A stretch of DNA of 64,000 nt from Symsagittifera roscoffensis (GCF_963678635.1 NC_087071.1:23698013-23762012); one strand, 5' to 3'; numbered from the stretch's first letter, positions 10,054-21,798 are shown. A program made the numbers and translations. Notes: a model not told the origin generated them from the sequence alone.

Positions 10054-10080
10054 CTGACGATGCACAAAATGTGCGAAAAC
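10054..10080 (+). ncRNA. Hammerhead-ribozyme-like core in the Penelope 3' region (half motif)
   Basis: CTGACGA is followed by a 5-bp stem (GCACA/TGTGC) and then GAAAACG. This matches the conserved CUGANGA - stem II - GAAA core. Penelope-like elements are known to carry hammerhead motifs in their terminal repeats, and the motif lies on the same strand as the GIY-YIG fragment, about 250 nt after its stop. I could not find the cleavage-site strand or a convincing stem III, so an active ribozyme is not supported. Confidence 0.4.
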
Positions 10081-10107
10081 GTTTGAACTAACAATTTTAA
10101 AAAATTC

Positions 10108-10725
10108 TTATTCTAAAATTTAGTATGGTACCTGTATTTGGTGGTTTTTGATACCACCCACAGCTAATTTTCCTGCTTTTGTCAATACTAATTTGTAAAT
10201 CAAAAAATGCCAAATTTCCGTTTGTGTTTGGTGGCTCTATTGTGAACTAAATTTGGATGTAGTAAGTTTGCAGCCCGTAGCACTTTTTCAGGATCACCCT
10301 TCACTGTTTTCACTATATCGTCAACGTAACGGAGAAATAACTTAGCTTGCTGCACTGACTTATTTTTCTCTCTTATTGCGATGCATTTTCTACAGTACCA
10401 GACGGTTTCACTTATATTTCGATACTCAATCTGATATAGCACCGCATTTTACGTGATACCAGTTCAAACAGCATTCACATTCTACACCTTTTGACCTGTA
10501 CGTGACTTTCTTATTGTGCTCGAGACATATTCCGTTAAGATCTTTCTCGGGCAAAAACATTTCGGGAATATCCCTCGATAGTGCAGTTTCGTACTGCTTC
10601 AGACAAAGATTTGCAAAAATAACGGCAAGAAATGCCCCCATTGCCAAACCATCTCTCTGAATGTACCATGTTTCATTGCACATGAAATGGACTTGACTAA
10701 CTGCCATGTTCAACAGTCTCTTCAT
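10108..10725 (-). pseudogene. Penelope-like RT fragment with an internal PHD-type finger
   Basis: Three - strand frames join into one RT. 10725-10426 carries the motif around DGLAMGAF...FANL, then a Cys/His stretch ending CCLNWYHVKCGAISD. After a one-base shift near 10,440 the frame continues NISETVWYCRKC and RYVDDIV. After a second shift near 10,245 it continues to a typical WYQKPPNTG segment ending near 10,108. The Cys/His spacing (CxxC, HxxC, CxxC, with one Cys replaced by His) is that of a PHD finger, and it sits between the RT motif around AMG and the YVDD catalytic motif. At least two frameshifts and truncation at both ends make it inactive. It is inverted relative to the GIY-YIG fragment upstream. 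Confidence 0.8.
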
Positions 10726-11244
10726 GGTTTTCCTAGCAATTGATGGTGGTTCGCATTCTCAAAATATAACGCATTCTCAAATTATTTAGATGTAAAATTT
10801 TGTTACATTTTCAATTCCTTCTTTCGCGATTCGATAGATTTCAATTTAGAAGTCTCTAGGTGCTACACAAACTGACTGAAATGTTCTTGAATTGTTTGCT
10901 GATGTATTTATTTAACGCCCCTCCTAGTTGACCTTTTCCTTTTTCAATATTTAATGTTCGTTCGTGTACTCAATTTCAATGGTTCTGTCGCCCGGTGAAA
11001 TGATGATGAACTAGTGTATTAACTTCAATTAGCATGATTATTTCTGGCCTCCTGATTTATTCTGAAAACAAACAGAAAAAAGATAAATAAAAAAATTCAA
11101 AAGTTGATGTGTAAAATTTTTCTACAATTTCTTTTGGGTTGACAAAAAGAATCAATGCAAGATATGTTATCATATTCTTTTCATATATTTCCAGATAAGA
11201 ATAGTGGCTTGCGTAATCACCTAAAATTGATATTCATTGCACAG
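10726..11244. other. Non-coding, upstream flank of the first visible ITIH exon
   Basis: No coding or repeat signal recognised. By position it is the 3' part of an ITIH intron whose upstream exon was not found in the window. Confidence 0.4.
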
Positions 11245-11422
11245 ATCTTCTCAGCTGTGAAGTCTAAACAGAGAAAGAGGAAGACCAAAGCGCGACTGTT
11301 CACAATTGGACTTGGCAGTGATGTGGACCATGCGTTCCTCCAGCAGCTGGCTAGGCAAAACGACGGATCATCCTATGGAGTGGATGTGGGGGAGGAAAAA
11401 CCGATGGCAGAGGAGATTAAAG
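11245..11422 (+). CDS. ITIH-like exon 1 visible: end of the von Willebrand A domain
   Basis: Acceptor TTCATTGCACAG, donor AAAG|GTGAGC. Encodes about 59 residues centred on RLFTIGLGSDVDHAFLQQLA, the conserved last strand and helix of ITIH-type VWA domains, which bind divalent cation and ligand. GC-richer than the surrounding DNA. An alternative acceptor at 11,254 (TTCTCAG) would remove three codons. The exon ends after the first base of a codon (phase 1), which joins to exon 2 as G|AC. The upstream exon with the MIDAS (metal-binding) DxSxS motif was not found. Confidence 0.85.
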
Positions 11423-11717
11423 GTGAGCGCAAGGCATTGAACGGATATATTGCTTTATTTTTATGGAAAACAAGAAAAAGTTATAGAACTTGGTGTTGGT
11501 GCTCGACTTCAAACGGTTTTATAGCAGTATTTAGAGAACCGCGTATTCAGACTCGTCAGTGTTTAGACAAAAATTGAATTAACCAATCAGAATAGAGAAA
11601 AAAATAAAAATCACTCAAGAACAAGGAATTATTATTAGACAAAACTTAAAACGATATTTTAGGCAGAACAAATTTAAGCCGACAGAAGGTTAATAGTTTG
11701 AGAAAGTTCATATTTTT
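11423..11717. other. Start of ITIH intron 1, no feature seen
   Basis: AT-rich intron sequence after the GTGAGC donor. The 13.9-kb intron runs to 25,315 and holds the MULE, LINE and duplicated DNA listed separately. Confidence 0.6.
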
Positions 11718-13122
11718 TCAAAAGTTTTGACAAATGACTGCAACTCCCTCCCAATACATTTTCGATGACAAGTGACCCTCCAGATAAGAACTTTTCACTC
11801 GAATTATTTTTTCGTTCAATAACTGATATTTTTGTCTATTTTTCGGGGCTGGTTCGCCACGTGAAATTCTTCGTAATTGCATGCGAGAATCGATTTCTTG
11901 GGCACTTAATTTTTTCAGCAAATTCCAAAAATTTGGCCGAACGACCCCAACTTCTTTGTTCCATCTCATATTCCAATTTTCGCATTTGTTGGTAGTTCTC
12001 AGGGTAACATCCCTGTCAAAAACATTCCACATAACAAGGGGGACGTAACCACTTATCCAAAACTCAGTAATGTACTGAAAAACTTTTTCAAGATTTTGGT
12101 GTCGAGAAAAAATTTCCGATATTTCGGACTGATAATATTGGAAACACAATCAGCTCATCGACGGGTAAAAAAGACAAGCTGAATAGTCTACAAGCTATCA
12201 AGTGCAGGGTCGGATCATTTTTATATTCTCTCGAAAATCCGAGCTCCTGAAATTTTCGGAAAATACACTGGGTATAGTCAAACCAACATCCGAGATGGCT
12301 AGTGACGTAAAACTTTTTTTGATTGCCGCAAGATCCCAGTTTCGAAATCAGCCAAAACATTTTCGGGCATTAACGGCCAATTACAAAAAAAATTGGAATT
12401 TCTGGGTCAAAATCTCGAAAAATTTTTGGTATGTTTCTTCACTTTTTCGCATGAGAAATGCCCAGAAGACCGGTACTTTCCAGTTTTCACTCTGTCCGAA
12501 AATTGTATAAATCTGTAAGAACGGTTGGGGGGGGGGCGTTTTGAACGTTCCATCCCCCAAAATATTTTTTGATCTTGCCAAAAATTCGAGTCCTTGAATT
12601 GTTGCAAATATTAGCATATCATTAGCATGCCTTGGAATCTGCCCATGCTATCTTTGTTGTTAGATGTTTTCGTCCATTGGTCGTTGAGATTTATTTCTGC
12701 AAAATTTTTGGGTATAGGGGGCAAATTTTTTTTTCGCGGGTTCGGCTCTTTGCTCTTCGTACTTAGTTGAATGCTGGCGGTAAATATTTTTCATCTGTTT
12801 CCTGCACTTGATTTTCGTAAATTGTTTTCAGGGTGACAACTGGGTTTTTAATTTTTTCGGTGATATTTTCCCTAAATTTTTGCTCCGACACGCGATTTTC
12901 TGGGGGCAAGTGGGGGTGAGTTGCAGGTTTATTAATAATTTTTTTATTTGAAATTTCGAGAGTTAATCGGGACGGGCAACTATCGATAACGCATATATAG
13001 TATTGAATATTTTCTCTTTTTCGGTTTTTCTTATATAAATAACCATCAAAGGGTAAGTTTTCCCCTCTGAAAGGGGCTTTCACGAAAGAAAATTCCATTA
13101 TTTTGCGATAATTTATCGCCAA
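11718..13122 (-). pseudogene. FLYWCH-finger / MULE-type transposase, frameshifted remnant
   Basis: Read on the - strand. 13122-12763 gives a FLYWCH-like finger (F-GY-YKK..., a Cys pair CVIDSC, then HPH). 12617-12381 gives a segment with RSKNILGDGTFK, the usual first-Asp region of MULE DDE transposases. 12360-12088 gives GCWFDYTQCIFRKFQELG, the conserved region after the second Asp. 12149-11718 gives the C-terminal part with RTTNKCENWN. The order is that of the FLYWCH/MULE proteins found in animal genomes, but the pieces lie in different frames, so the gene is dead. I did not find terminal inverted repeats. Confidence 0.75.
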
Positions 13123-13667
13123 CTTTCGGCCAATTGAGATGTTAATTTGTTAGTTTTCAATTTCTTGTTTATTTTGGCGATCAGATATTGATTCGTTTCG
13201 ACCAATCAGAATTGAGTATTTATTTTGTCTTAATACTGACAAGTATGAATACGCCTTCATCTAAATACAGGCTGCACTCCACTTCAAACATAGTTTTTGA
13301 GGGCTTTTTATAAGCAAAACTGGGTACATATCGAATTTCGCGGCCAGTTTTTGGTATGTTTCACCGTTCAGGTTATTTAGTCTACTCAAATCGGATCTAT
13401 TGCGACCAAAGCTTTGTGTATGTGGGATTTGGTGTATGTGGGAAAGGTGCCTAATTTTGCTCCAGTAATCGAATTTTCGTAGCTCTTCGTCTTCAGTTTT
13501 TCAGCCTAATTGTTGTGATAAACTTATTAAATAGATTAAATTTATGATGGCAAAGGGGGATCGCGAAAGAGTTCAAACTTCCGCCACTAATAAAGATGAA
13601 CGTGTTATCACAAGACATGAAATAGCTTGCAGTGAGAAAATCAACAACAGTGAAGCATGCCCAGCGC
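13123..13667. other. Intron 1 filler, nothing recognised
   Basis: AT-rich DNA without coding signal. GTGTATGTGGGA is repeated at about 13,418 and 13,432. Confidence 0.4.
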
Positions 13668-14073
13668 GGCAGGTTAAAATTTAATCCGAAAACTGAAAGT
13701 TAAATTGCAGTTAATTGGAATGTTAAAAGTCCAATATCAATTAACTAGAACCCAAAATTAAATAGCAATTAATTGCAAGCCCGAAGCATCACGCTTGATT
13801 AACAACTTTTGACACGAGTTCGCTCTCTCAGTATTTTTTGTTGATTTTCCGAAATGAATTCTTTGAATAACAAAATTGCTGTCTGATGAATTATAAAATT
13901 TTATTTTCAGAGAAATGTGCGGGTAAAATTAATTGTGCGGATAAAATTATTTAGCTAGAGATAAAAACTTGCTAGAGCGCAATCAGTTAATACTAATTGG
14001 TCAGGAATAAAAATCAATTAATTGCACCAAAAATTTTCGATTAATTGCAATGAGAATTAGTTTTTGACCTGCC
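13668..14073. mobile_element. Possible TIR-bounded MITE rich in TTAATTGCA
   Basis: GGCAGGTTAAAA at 13668 is mirrored by TTTTTGACCTGCC at 14061-14073 (one mismatch). Inside, TTAATTG-type words occur in both orientations, making the element largely self-complementary. I found no clear target duplication, so the limits are tentative. Confidence 0.45.
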
Positions 14074-14342
14074 CTGATGCTCAGCCTGAATTCCAACTTT
14101 GGTGTCAATTCGAATCACAAAGGAACTCTTTGACAGAGACTTCCTGTGTGGTTTCTGCGCTTACCATGGGGTTGAACAGCTGAAAGTGGAAGTAAAGGAT
14201 TTACGAAAGACTGACAATATTGCTCCTAATGTGAGGAAATCGAAAATTACAATAGACGAGAAAATTTGAAAATCTACGACTAGAATACAAGGAAGGTGAG
14301 ACCAATGCGCAGCTGGAGCATAAGATAGTTGAAACCTGTGAG

Positions 14343-14640
14343 AACGAGCCTGCTGTAGATGTGAAGAATAGTGACATTTCTGTATGCCATAGACTAGCAA
14401 AAAAGAGAAGAAAGGTAAAACAAGCCATTCTGTATTCTAAATCAAAACTGAAAGAAAAAGGTATAGACGTTTTTAATTCTGAACACATAACTGACGCCAG
14501 AAATAAAACGCTTACGCAACTGAAAAAAAAAACAACCCTAATGTGTCACTTTTTGTTATTCGTGATGGAAACTTATATTGCTATATGAAAAATACACAGA
14601 CTCAAAAATTGATTGTAAAATGTCTTTTCGATCTTCAAAC
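14343..14640 (+). pseudogene. LINE ORF1 remnant
   Basis: Encodes DISVCHRLAKKRRK followed, after a frameshift at an A-run near 14,530, by VIRDGNLYCYMK. The pattern SVCHRLxKK...DGxxxxxxK is the C-terminal RNA-binding part of ORF1 proteins of CR1/jockey-type LINEs. It lies directly upstream of endonuclease and RT text in LINE order. Confidence 0.6.
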
Positions 14641-14807
14641 TGTGTTTGGATGGCAACCGAAAATGATCAGAAATTTGTTTGAAAATATTGCTTTAATTGA
14701 TTTTCCAATATTACCTCGAGCTCTGACAGTGGCCTCATTGTGTGCCTTCTTTTTAAATAAGGTGATGGAGAAACTAACCCAGGCCCTAATATCACCTATC
14801 AAAATTT

Positions 14808-15272
14808 TTGACTGTAACTGATAAGGACCGTAAAAATTTGAAACTTGTGCATCTAAACTTTCAATGTCTGCGAAGCAAACGCAGTCAACTGAAACTACTG
14901 GCTAATTACATGGGACCTAATGTCATTCTTGGTATTTCTGCAAACTGGTTACAAAACACCGATAACAAAAAGTTTTGGAATGTTATATCAACCTCGCATG
15001 AACTTTTCTGGTGTCATAGAAGCGAGGAAAATGTTAAGAAAACAGCAGGTGGTGTTATGCTTTTTGTACCATGGATATTAGCATTTCGCGAACGACGTGA
15101 TTTGAATTTGTTCGATAAATCAAAGTTTGACTCCTTGTGGATTGAGTGTCCTACTAATTTCGCGAAAATTTCTAAGGATAAAATGCTAAATAATATTATT
15201 TATAATACCAAGAAGTCAATCCAAGCTCAGTTTCTCGAAGATTTGGCTCTCAATATAGACAATTCAATTTGA
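14808..15272 (+). pseudogene. LINE apurinic-type endonuclease fragment
   Basis: An open frame with LVHLNFQCLRSKRSQLKLL, the N-terminal strand of APE-type LINE endonucleases. The catalytic Glu expected in the following TETWL-like motif is replaced (ISANWL). The frame ends before the C-terminal SDH motif. Inactive. Confidence 0.7.
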
Positions 15273-15774
15273 ATAGCTAGCTCAATTACGATCGTGGGTG
15301 ATCATAACATAAACTATCTAAATAATCGTGAAAAACAAAATATTTTTTACTGTAACTGTACCTTATGGACTCAGCAATGCCAGTCCTGAAGAAAAAACGC
15401 GAGTATGTAAATCTACAAGCAACAAGTTGGGCTACGTTTTTGGTTAACAGATTGCCCCAGAATGAAGTTTTGCACAAGATTGATACTTCTTAAAAAACTG
15501 ATCATTCATTTTGAAAACGCTTGCTTATATTACGCACATAGCTAAGAGTGTTGAAAAACCAAAACTAAGACAAAACTGAAACGACGCCAACAATTGTTTT
15601 CGTCATTTGAAATTAATCCATTTCAAAGTAGCTGGTCTGCTTATAACACTTCAGTAACACTTCACGAAAAACAGTCAGTAAAATGATAAAAACAAAACAA
15701 CCAGACTATACTAAGTCGTGTTTTAATGATTTAAAATCACTGAGTTCTCGTTGGATTTTCATTATTAAATTGAG

Positions 15775-16830
15775 ATGCTCAGAAAGTGTATCAGCGAATT
15801 TTACTTTGAAAAACTCATTTTGAGATATTTTGACAACAAAAAAGGCATTGCCGATCATTTTATCTTAATTTTTTCAAATCTAGGTAATTTCTTTTGTTCT
15901 AAGTCAACTTCACCATCTGTATCAATTAATTTAATCAATATACCAGAGTTTAAGTTTCGTCCAATATCTCAAAAAGAATGTTTCGTTATAATAAAATAAC
16001 TGAAGGGCAATAAGCCACAAGGGGCCGGCAAGCTTCCCTCATGGGCCATAATAGATGGTAATTCAATCATTATGCCACATTTGAACTTTGTCTTGAACCA
16101 ATGTATCTTAAATTCGGTTTTTCCTGATGATATGAAAAATGCTTTTGTGACTCACATTTTTAAGAAAATTGATATTCTAGATCCTGAAATTTTTTGACCT
16201 GAATCAATTACGACAGCTTTTTCGAAAATCTATGAGAAAATTTTACATTTTAAATAACTGTGCATCTAAATCAATACAAATTTTTTAATTCTCCTATTAG
16301 GTTTCAGAAAAGGTTTCTCGACAAAAGATGCAGCTCTCTATTTTACTGAATCAACAAGGAATGAAGTTGCGGATAATGAAATAGTTTATGCTGTTCTATT
16401 TGCTCTTTCGAAAGCCTTCGATTTAATATCCCACGAAATCTTTTTAACTAAATCTAAAACCCTAAACTTTTCATTATCTTCACTGAAACTAATTAGAAAT
16501 TTTTTTGCGGAAAAAAGGTTACAATGTGTAAAAGTTGAAGAAATATTTTCTGACTGGGTTGAACTCAATCAAGGAGTACCGCAAGATACTGTTCTTCGAC
16601 CTCTACTATTCATTTTTTATGTTAATGATATTTCAAATGCGCTAATTAGATCAACTAAAATAGTTCAATATGCTGGCGATTGTCTCGTTTTTCTTGTGAC
16701 TATAATTCTGCAACAGCTCTATGTAGTTTGCAGAAAAGCGTGACTGCCCGTGAAGATTTTTTAAATTCTCACCATTTGGATCTAAATGCACTGAATTTGT
16801 AACCTTTTGTAAGAGAAATGACATAAGGGC
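15775..16830 (+). pseudogene. LINE reverse transcriptase remnant, copy 1
   Basis: Broken frames give a typical non-LTR RT series: ITTAFSKIYEKIL near 16,210, then LFALSKAFDLISHEIF, LNQGVPQDTVLRPLLFIFYVNDI and QYAGDCLVF. Both catalytic positions are damaged: the Asp before SKAFD is Ala, and the YADD box reads YAGD. The downstream frame 17101-17352 is the usual Arg/Lys-rich LINE tail. The part from 16,388 on is duplicated. Confidence 0.8.
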
Positions 16831-17663
16831 ATGTGAGACTGGATACGTTAGGCCATGTGAGACTGGTTACGAATGTAAGTATTAATGCTTAAAGTTAGAC
16901 AAAAACCTGACCTTACAAATCCAGGTTAAAACTATTTAGAAAACATGGCTATAGCAATTAGAACAATCGATAGTATTAAAATGAACTACCTACTGGAACC
17001 TTCAACATGCTTCTCTAAACTATCATCTTGATCCATTTGGATTTTTAATGTCTATTTCTTCAGCATATGTCCAATTCTTTTTTATTATCATTAGAAAAAC
17101 ATGAATTGGGCCTTAAAACAAGTATTTTTTCCTTCGAAATTCAAGTCATCCGAAGAACTCAGACTTAACAAAGGTATTGTCAGTGTCAGAAATACTTTGA
17201 AACACAAGTCATTATGTTATTTTTTTCAGTACATCAAACATAAAAAACCTTTCAAACATGACCTGTTCTTACCAACAGCCAATTATCGACTTAATTTGAG
17301 ATCTAACATTATTGTCCTTCAAGGAAAAAATTCATCTGTTTTCTTCAGTTAATTTTTTTCTTTATGACTTCTGTAAACTGGAACTGACTACCGTCACATA
17401 ATCGGGATACTAATTTAAGTGAACTTGTTTTCAAAAGTAGACTGAAAAAATATTTGTTAGAGATTCAACTAAAATCAAATGTCGAAATAAGCAATGCTCA
17501 TACTTGGCGGGATTTCCGGTTCAGTTGATAACCCTTTAACTCAATTGTCAACACAAATTTAGCGCTGCCACATTTTTCTCTTACATTCTACAAAGTGTAC
17601 TTTTTTTAAGTTACACTATTTTGTATATTAAGCATTATGCTTTGTCTATACCTTAATTAAAGT

Positions 17664-17674
17664 GTCTTTCTCTG

Positions 17675-17708
<34 letters not shown>

Positions 17709-17709
17709 T
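17664..17709. repeat. (TC)n(TG)n microsatellite, copy 1
   Basis: TC-rich then TG-rich run at the 3' end of the LINE tail. The corresponding run at 20,861-20,918 is 12 bp longer and accounts for the length difference between the two 3.2-kb copies. Confidence 0.9.
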
Positions 17710-17925
17710 TGAAGTTCACGTTATTCAAAAAATTTCGTAATACACCTGAGTGCTTTAGCGAGCGTAGTGTATTAGTTCGAACCTTCTTTTTTCCCAACCT
17801 AACACGCTAATAAAAGTACTCATTTGGTGGCACTTTTCATATGATCACGATCTTTAGCATTGGAAACTTCATCTCATCTGTTCTGTGCTTTATTTTTGGC
17901 TAGCGTTTATGAACAGTCAAGCTTC

Positions 17926-17998
17926 GCGTCTGTGGCTGAGTGGTTAGTGCGTTTGATTCAAAATCTCTAGGTCGCGGGATCGAATCCGATACGTAGCC
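17926..17998 (+). ncRNA. tRNA-like / SINE-head sequence with Pol III A and B boxes, copy 1
   Basis: TGGCTGAGTGG is a perfect A box, and GGATCGAATCC 35 bp later is a B box with one mismatch. The tRNA fold is poor (acceptor and T stems do not pair fully), so it is a tRNA-derived SINE or tRNA pseudogene, not a working tRNA. Confidence 0.55.
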
Positions 17999-18589
17999 GA
18001 ATTTTTACTAATTCGAGGCTTATTTCCACTTTTTCTAATTTTGTTTTATAGAGATTCGTTTTATATCGTGATCTCGCTAGTATTTGCGAAGTGTAGCTTT
18101 GCTTCTGAGTGAAATTTGAAAATCTTGCGAAGTCGGCTTGGGAGCGAAACAGTTTAGAAATTAAGTTCAATGTTAAGAAACAATGCTTTTTTTAGTCGAA
18201 ACGTTTAAAAATTGCCTGCAAGGTAGAAAAGATGTGGTTTTTGTAGATTTTATGTCTCCTTGTGTTTTACAAACATAAGTTATTGCACAAGCGATTACTG
18301 TTGTCTATTACAAAGGCTCTTTTTTTCTCCGATCCCACGTGCATAAAATAGTGATCATTTTGATAAACTTTTTGCTGCATATTTTTGACATTGTCAGCAT
18401 ATTTTCTCGTATTCATCAGGGGCTAGTGTTTGATAGGCTTGTGATTCAGTTCCCGTAGAGGGCAGTTAGTTTGTAGAGGGCAGTTAGTTTTTACAATTCC
18501 TTGATATTTTTAATTTCTAGGAGCGTGACTACCATACGTTATAAGGTGAGATTAAGAATTTAATAGAAAAAAAAACATATTTTGGGAAT

Positions 18590-19560
18590 CTTGTCTGCAC
18601 AAGTTTTTTGGCGCTTATTTTTGAAGAAACAAAGTTATATCCTTGATTATGTACATTTTTTCAAATTTTGTTCTTTGTTTGGGAAGTTTTCGAAAACTAC
18701 CCTGCCAAATCTGATATCCTGCCACAACCTGTAGCTTTAATCGAAATAACAAGTTCTGAGAATTTTATCTGTGCAAGCAAATATGCCCATTTTTGAAAGA
18801 AAAGATGACCTCAGAATAAGTTCAATTTTTGAAGTTTTGACCGTTGTTTGGAAATTCTGACTTTTCTCGATAGCTACCTTGCCAAATGCGCGATTAAGGG
18901 TTCAATCGAAATAAACGTGCGAAAAAGTTTTTCTGTGAAGCAGTTACGCGCTCATTTTTGTAGAAAAGCTATTTTCGAGAATTTTTTTTCGAAATGTTGA
19001 CTGCTTTTTGGAACCTTTTTGGTGTTCGCGAGAACTACGGTGCCAAATCTGAGACTAGGGGTTCAATCGAAGGAACAAGTTTTGGAGTTATATCTGCATA
19101 AGCGGAGTTTGACAGTTCTGAGATTGAATCCTCTATGGACTGAAGATATATCTATTTTTCGACACTTCGCGTCGTTTTTTCGACTTTGTTAAATTTTTAT
19201 CGTCATAGAAAATGTCCGATTTTGACCGTTTTTTTGGAAGTTCTGGTTTTTCTCAAGTTACCCTACCAAATCTGAGATTAAGAAGTCAATTGAAAGAACA
19301 GGTGATATGTTACTACCTTCATAAGCGACTACGCCCCAAGTTTCGTAGAAAACATGTTATGGTCATACAAAATGTAACAACTGCCCTGCCCAGTCTGATA
19401 TTAAGGGTTCAATAGGAAGAACAGCTCTCTGCATAGCGCATTTGCCTTTATTTATTTTTTTTTTACAAAAGTGCGATGTTGAACGTGCAAAAAGTCCGTG
19501 TTTTGATTTTCTCAAAACTACCTTGTCAAATCTGAGATTAATCTAACGAACAAGTTGTAG
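18590..19560. repeat. Degenerate tandem repeats, about 160 bp period, copy 1
   Basis: Five or six diverged units share the order TTTTGACCG..TTGGAA, CTACC(C/T)TGCCAAATCTGA, AAGGGTTCAATCGAA, AACAAGTT, ATCTGTGCAAGC. Small + strand frames here are accidental. Confidence 0.65.
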
Positions 19561-19584
19561 GGGCATCCCCTCAAAATGCTGTTC

Positions 19585-20020
19585 ATGCTGTTCTATTTGC
19601 TCTTTCGAAAGCCTTCGATTTAATATCCCACGAAATCTTTTTAACTAAATCTAAAACCCTAAACTTTTCATTATCTTCACTGAAACTAATTAGAAGTTTT
19701 TTTGCGGAAAAAAGGTTACAATGTGTAAAAGTTGAAGAAATATTTTCTGACTGGGTTGAACTCAATCAAGGAGTACCGCAAGATACTGTTCTTCGACCTC
19801 TACTATTCATTTTTTATGTTAATGATATTTCAAATGCGCTAATTAGATCAACTAAAATAGTTCAATATGCTGGCGATTGTCTCGTTTTTTCTTGTGACTA
19901 TAATTCTGCAACAGCTCTATGTAGTTTGCAGAAAAGCGTGACTGCCCGTGAATATTTTTTAAATTCTCACCATTTGGATCTAAATGCACTGAATTTGTAA
20001 CCTTTTGTAAGAGAAATGAC
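19585..20020 (+). pseudogene. LINE reverse transcriptase remnant, copy 2
   Basis: Duplicate of the C-terminal RT half with the same YAGD defect. It has no upstream RT or endonuclease, so it was copied as dead DNA and not inserted by retrotransposition. Confidence 0.85.
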
Positions 20021-20860
20021 ATAAGGGCATGTGAGACTGGATACATTAGGCCATGTGAGACTGGTTACGAATGTAAGTATTAAGGCTTAAAGTTAGACAA
20101 AAACCTGACCTTACAAATCCAGGTTAAAACTATTTAGAAAACATGGCTATAGCAATTAGAACAATCGATAGTATTAAAATGAACTACCTACTGGAACCTT
20201 CAACATGCTTCTCTAAACTATCATCTTGATCCATTTGGATTTTTAATGTCTATTTCTTCAGCATATGTCCAATTCTTTTTTATTATCATTAGAAAAACAT
20301 GAATTGGGCCTTAAAACAAGTATTTTTTCCTTCGAAATTCAAGTCGTCCGAAGAACTCAGACTTAACAAAGGTATTGTCAGTGTCAGAAATACTTTGAAA
20401 CACAAGTCATTATGTTATTTTTTTCAGTACATCAAACATAAAAAACCTTTCAAACATGACCTGTTCTTACCAACAGCCAATTATCGACTTAATTTGAGAT
20501 CTAACATTATTGTCCTTCAAGGAAAAAATTCATCTGTTTTCTTCAGTTAATTTTTTTCTTTATGACTTCTGTAAACTGGAACTGACTACCGTCACATAAT
20601 CGGGATACTAATTTAAGTGAACTTGTTTTCAAAAGTAGACTGAAAAAATATTTGTTAGAGATTCAACTAAAATCAAATGTCGAAATAAGCAATGCTCATA
20701 CTTGGCGGGATTTCCGGTTCAGTTGATAACCCTTTAACTCAATTGTCAACACAAATTTAGCGCTGCCACATTTTTCTCTTACGTTCTACAAAGTGTACTT
20801 TTTTAAGTTACACTATTTTGTATATTAAGCATTATGCTTTGTCTATACCTTAATTAAAGT

Positions 20861-20877
20861 GTCTTTCTCTCTCTCTG

Positions 20878-20911
<34 letters not shown>

Positions 20912-20918
20912 TGTGTGT
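20861..20918. repeat. (TC)n(TG)n microsatellite, copy 2
   Basis: Expanded by 12 bp relative to copy 1. Confidence 0.9.
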
Positions 20919-21134
20919 TGAAGTTCACGTTATTCAAAAAATTTCGTAATACACCTGAGTGCTTTAGCGAGCGTAGTGTATTAGTTCGAACCTTCTTTTT
21001 TCCCAACCTAACACGCTAATAAAAGTACTCATTTGGTGGCACTTTTCATATGATCACGATCTTTAGCATTGGAAACTTCATCTCATCTGTTCTGTGCTTT
21101 ATTTTTGGCTAGTGTTTATGAACAGTCAAGCTTC

Positions 21135-21207
21135 GCGTCTGTGGCTGAGTGGTTAGTGCGTTTGATTCAAAATCTCTAGGTCGCGGGATCGAATCCGATA
21201 CGTAGCC
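21135..21207 (+). ncRNA. tRNA-like / SINE-head sequence, copy 2
   Basis: Identical to the copy at 17926-17998 in both box motifs. Confidence 0.55.
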
Positions 21208-21798
21208 GAATTTTTACTAATTCGAGGCTTATTTCCACTTTTTCTAATTTTGTTTTATAGAGATTCGTTTTATATCGTGATCTCGCTAGTATTTGCGAAG
21301 TGTAGCTTTGCTTCTGAGTGAAATTTGAAAATCTTGCGAAGTCGGCTTGGGAGCGAAACAGTTTAGAAATTAAGTTCAATGTTAAGAAACAATGCTTTTT
21401 TTAGTCGAAACGTTTAAAAATTGCCTGCAAGGTAGAAAAGATGTGGTTTTTGTAGATTTTATGTCTCCTTGTGTTTTACAAACATAAGTTATTGCACAAG
21501 CGATTACTGTTGTCTATTACAAAGGCTCTTTTTTTCTCCGATCCCACGTGCATAAAATAGTGATCATTTTGATAAACTTTTTGCTGCATATTTTTGACAT
21601 TGTCAGCATATTTTCTCGTATTCATCAGGGGCTAGTGTTTGATAGGCTTGTGATTCAGTTCCCGTAGAGGGCAGTTAGTTTGTAGAGGGCAGTTAGTTTT
21701 TACAATTCCTTGATATTTTTAATTTCTAGGAGCGTGACTACCATACGTTATAAGGTGAGATTAAGAATTTAATAGAAAAAAAAACATATTTTGGGAAT

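Larger units (their letters stand above)
16388..19576. repeat. 3.2-kb tandem direct duplication, copy 1
   Basis: From ATGCTGTTCTATTTGC to GGCATCCCCTCAAAA. It contains the LINE RT end, a TC/TG microsatellite, a tRNA-like sequence and degenerate tandem repeats. About nine substitutions or one-base indels separate it from copy 2, nearly all in the first 1.6 kb. Confidence 0.95.

Noticed and set aside
17926-17998. Functional tRNA gene
   Set aside because: A box perfect, but acceptor and T stems do not pair; more likely a SINE head.
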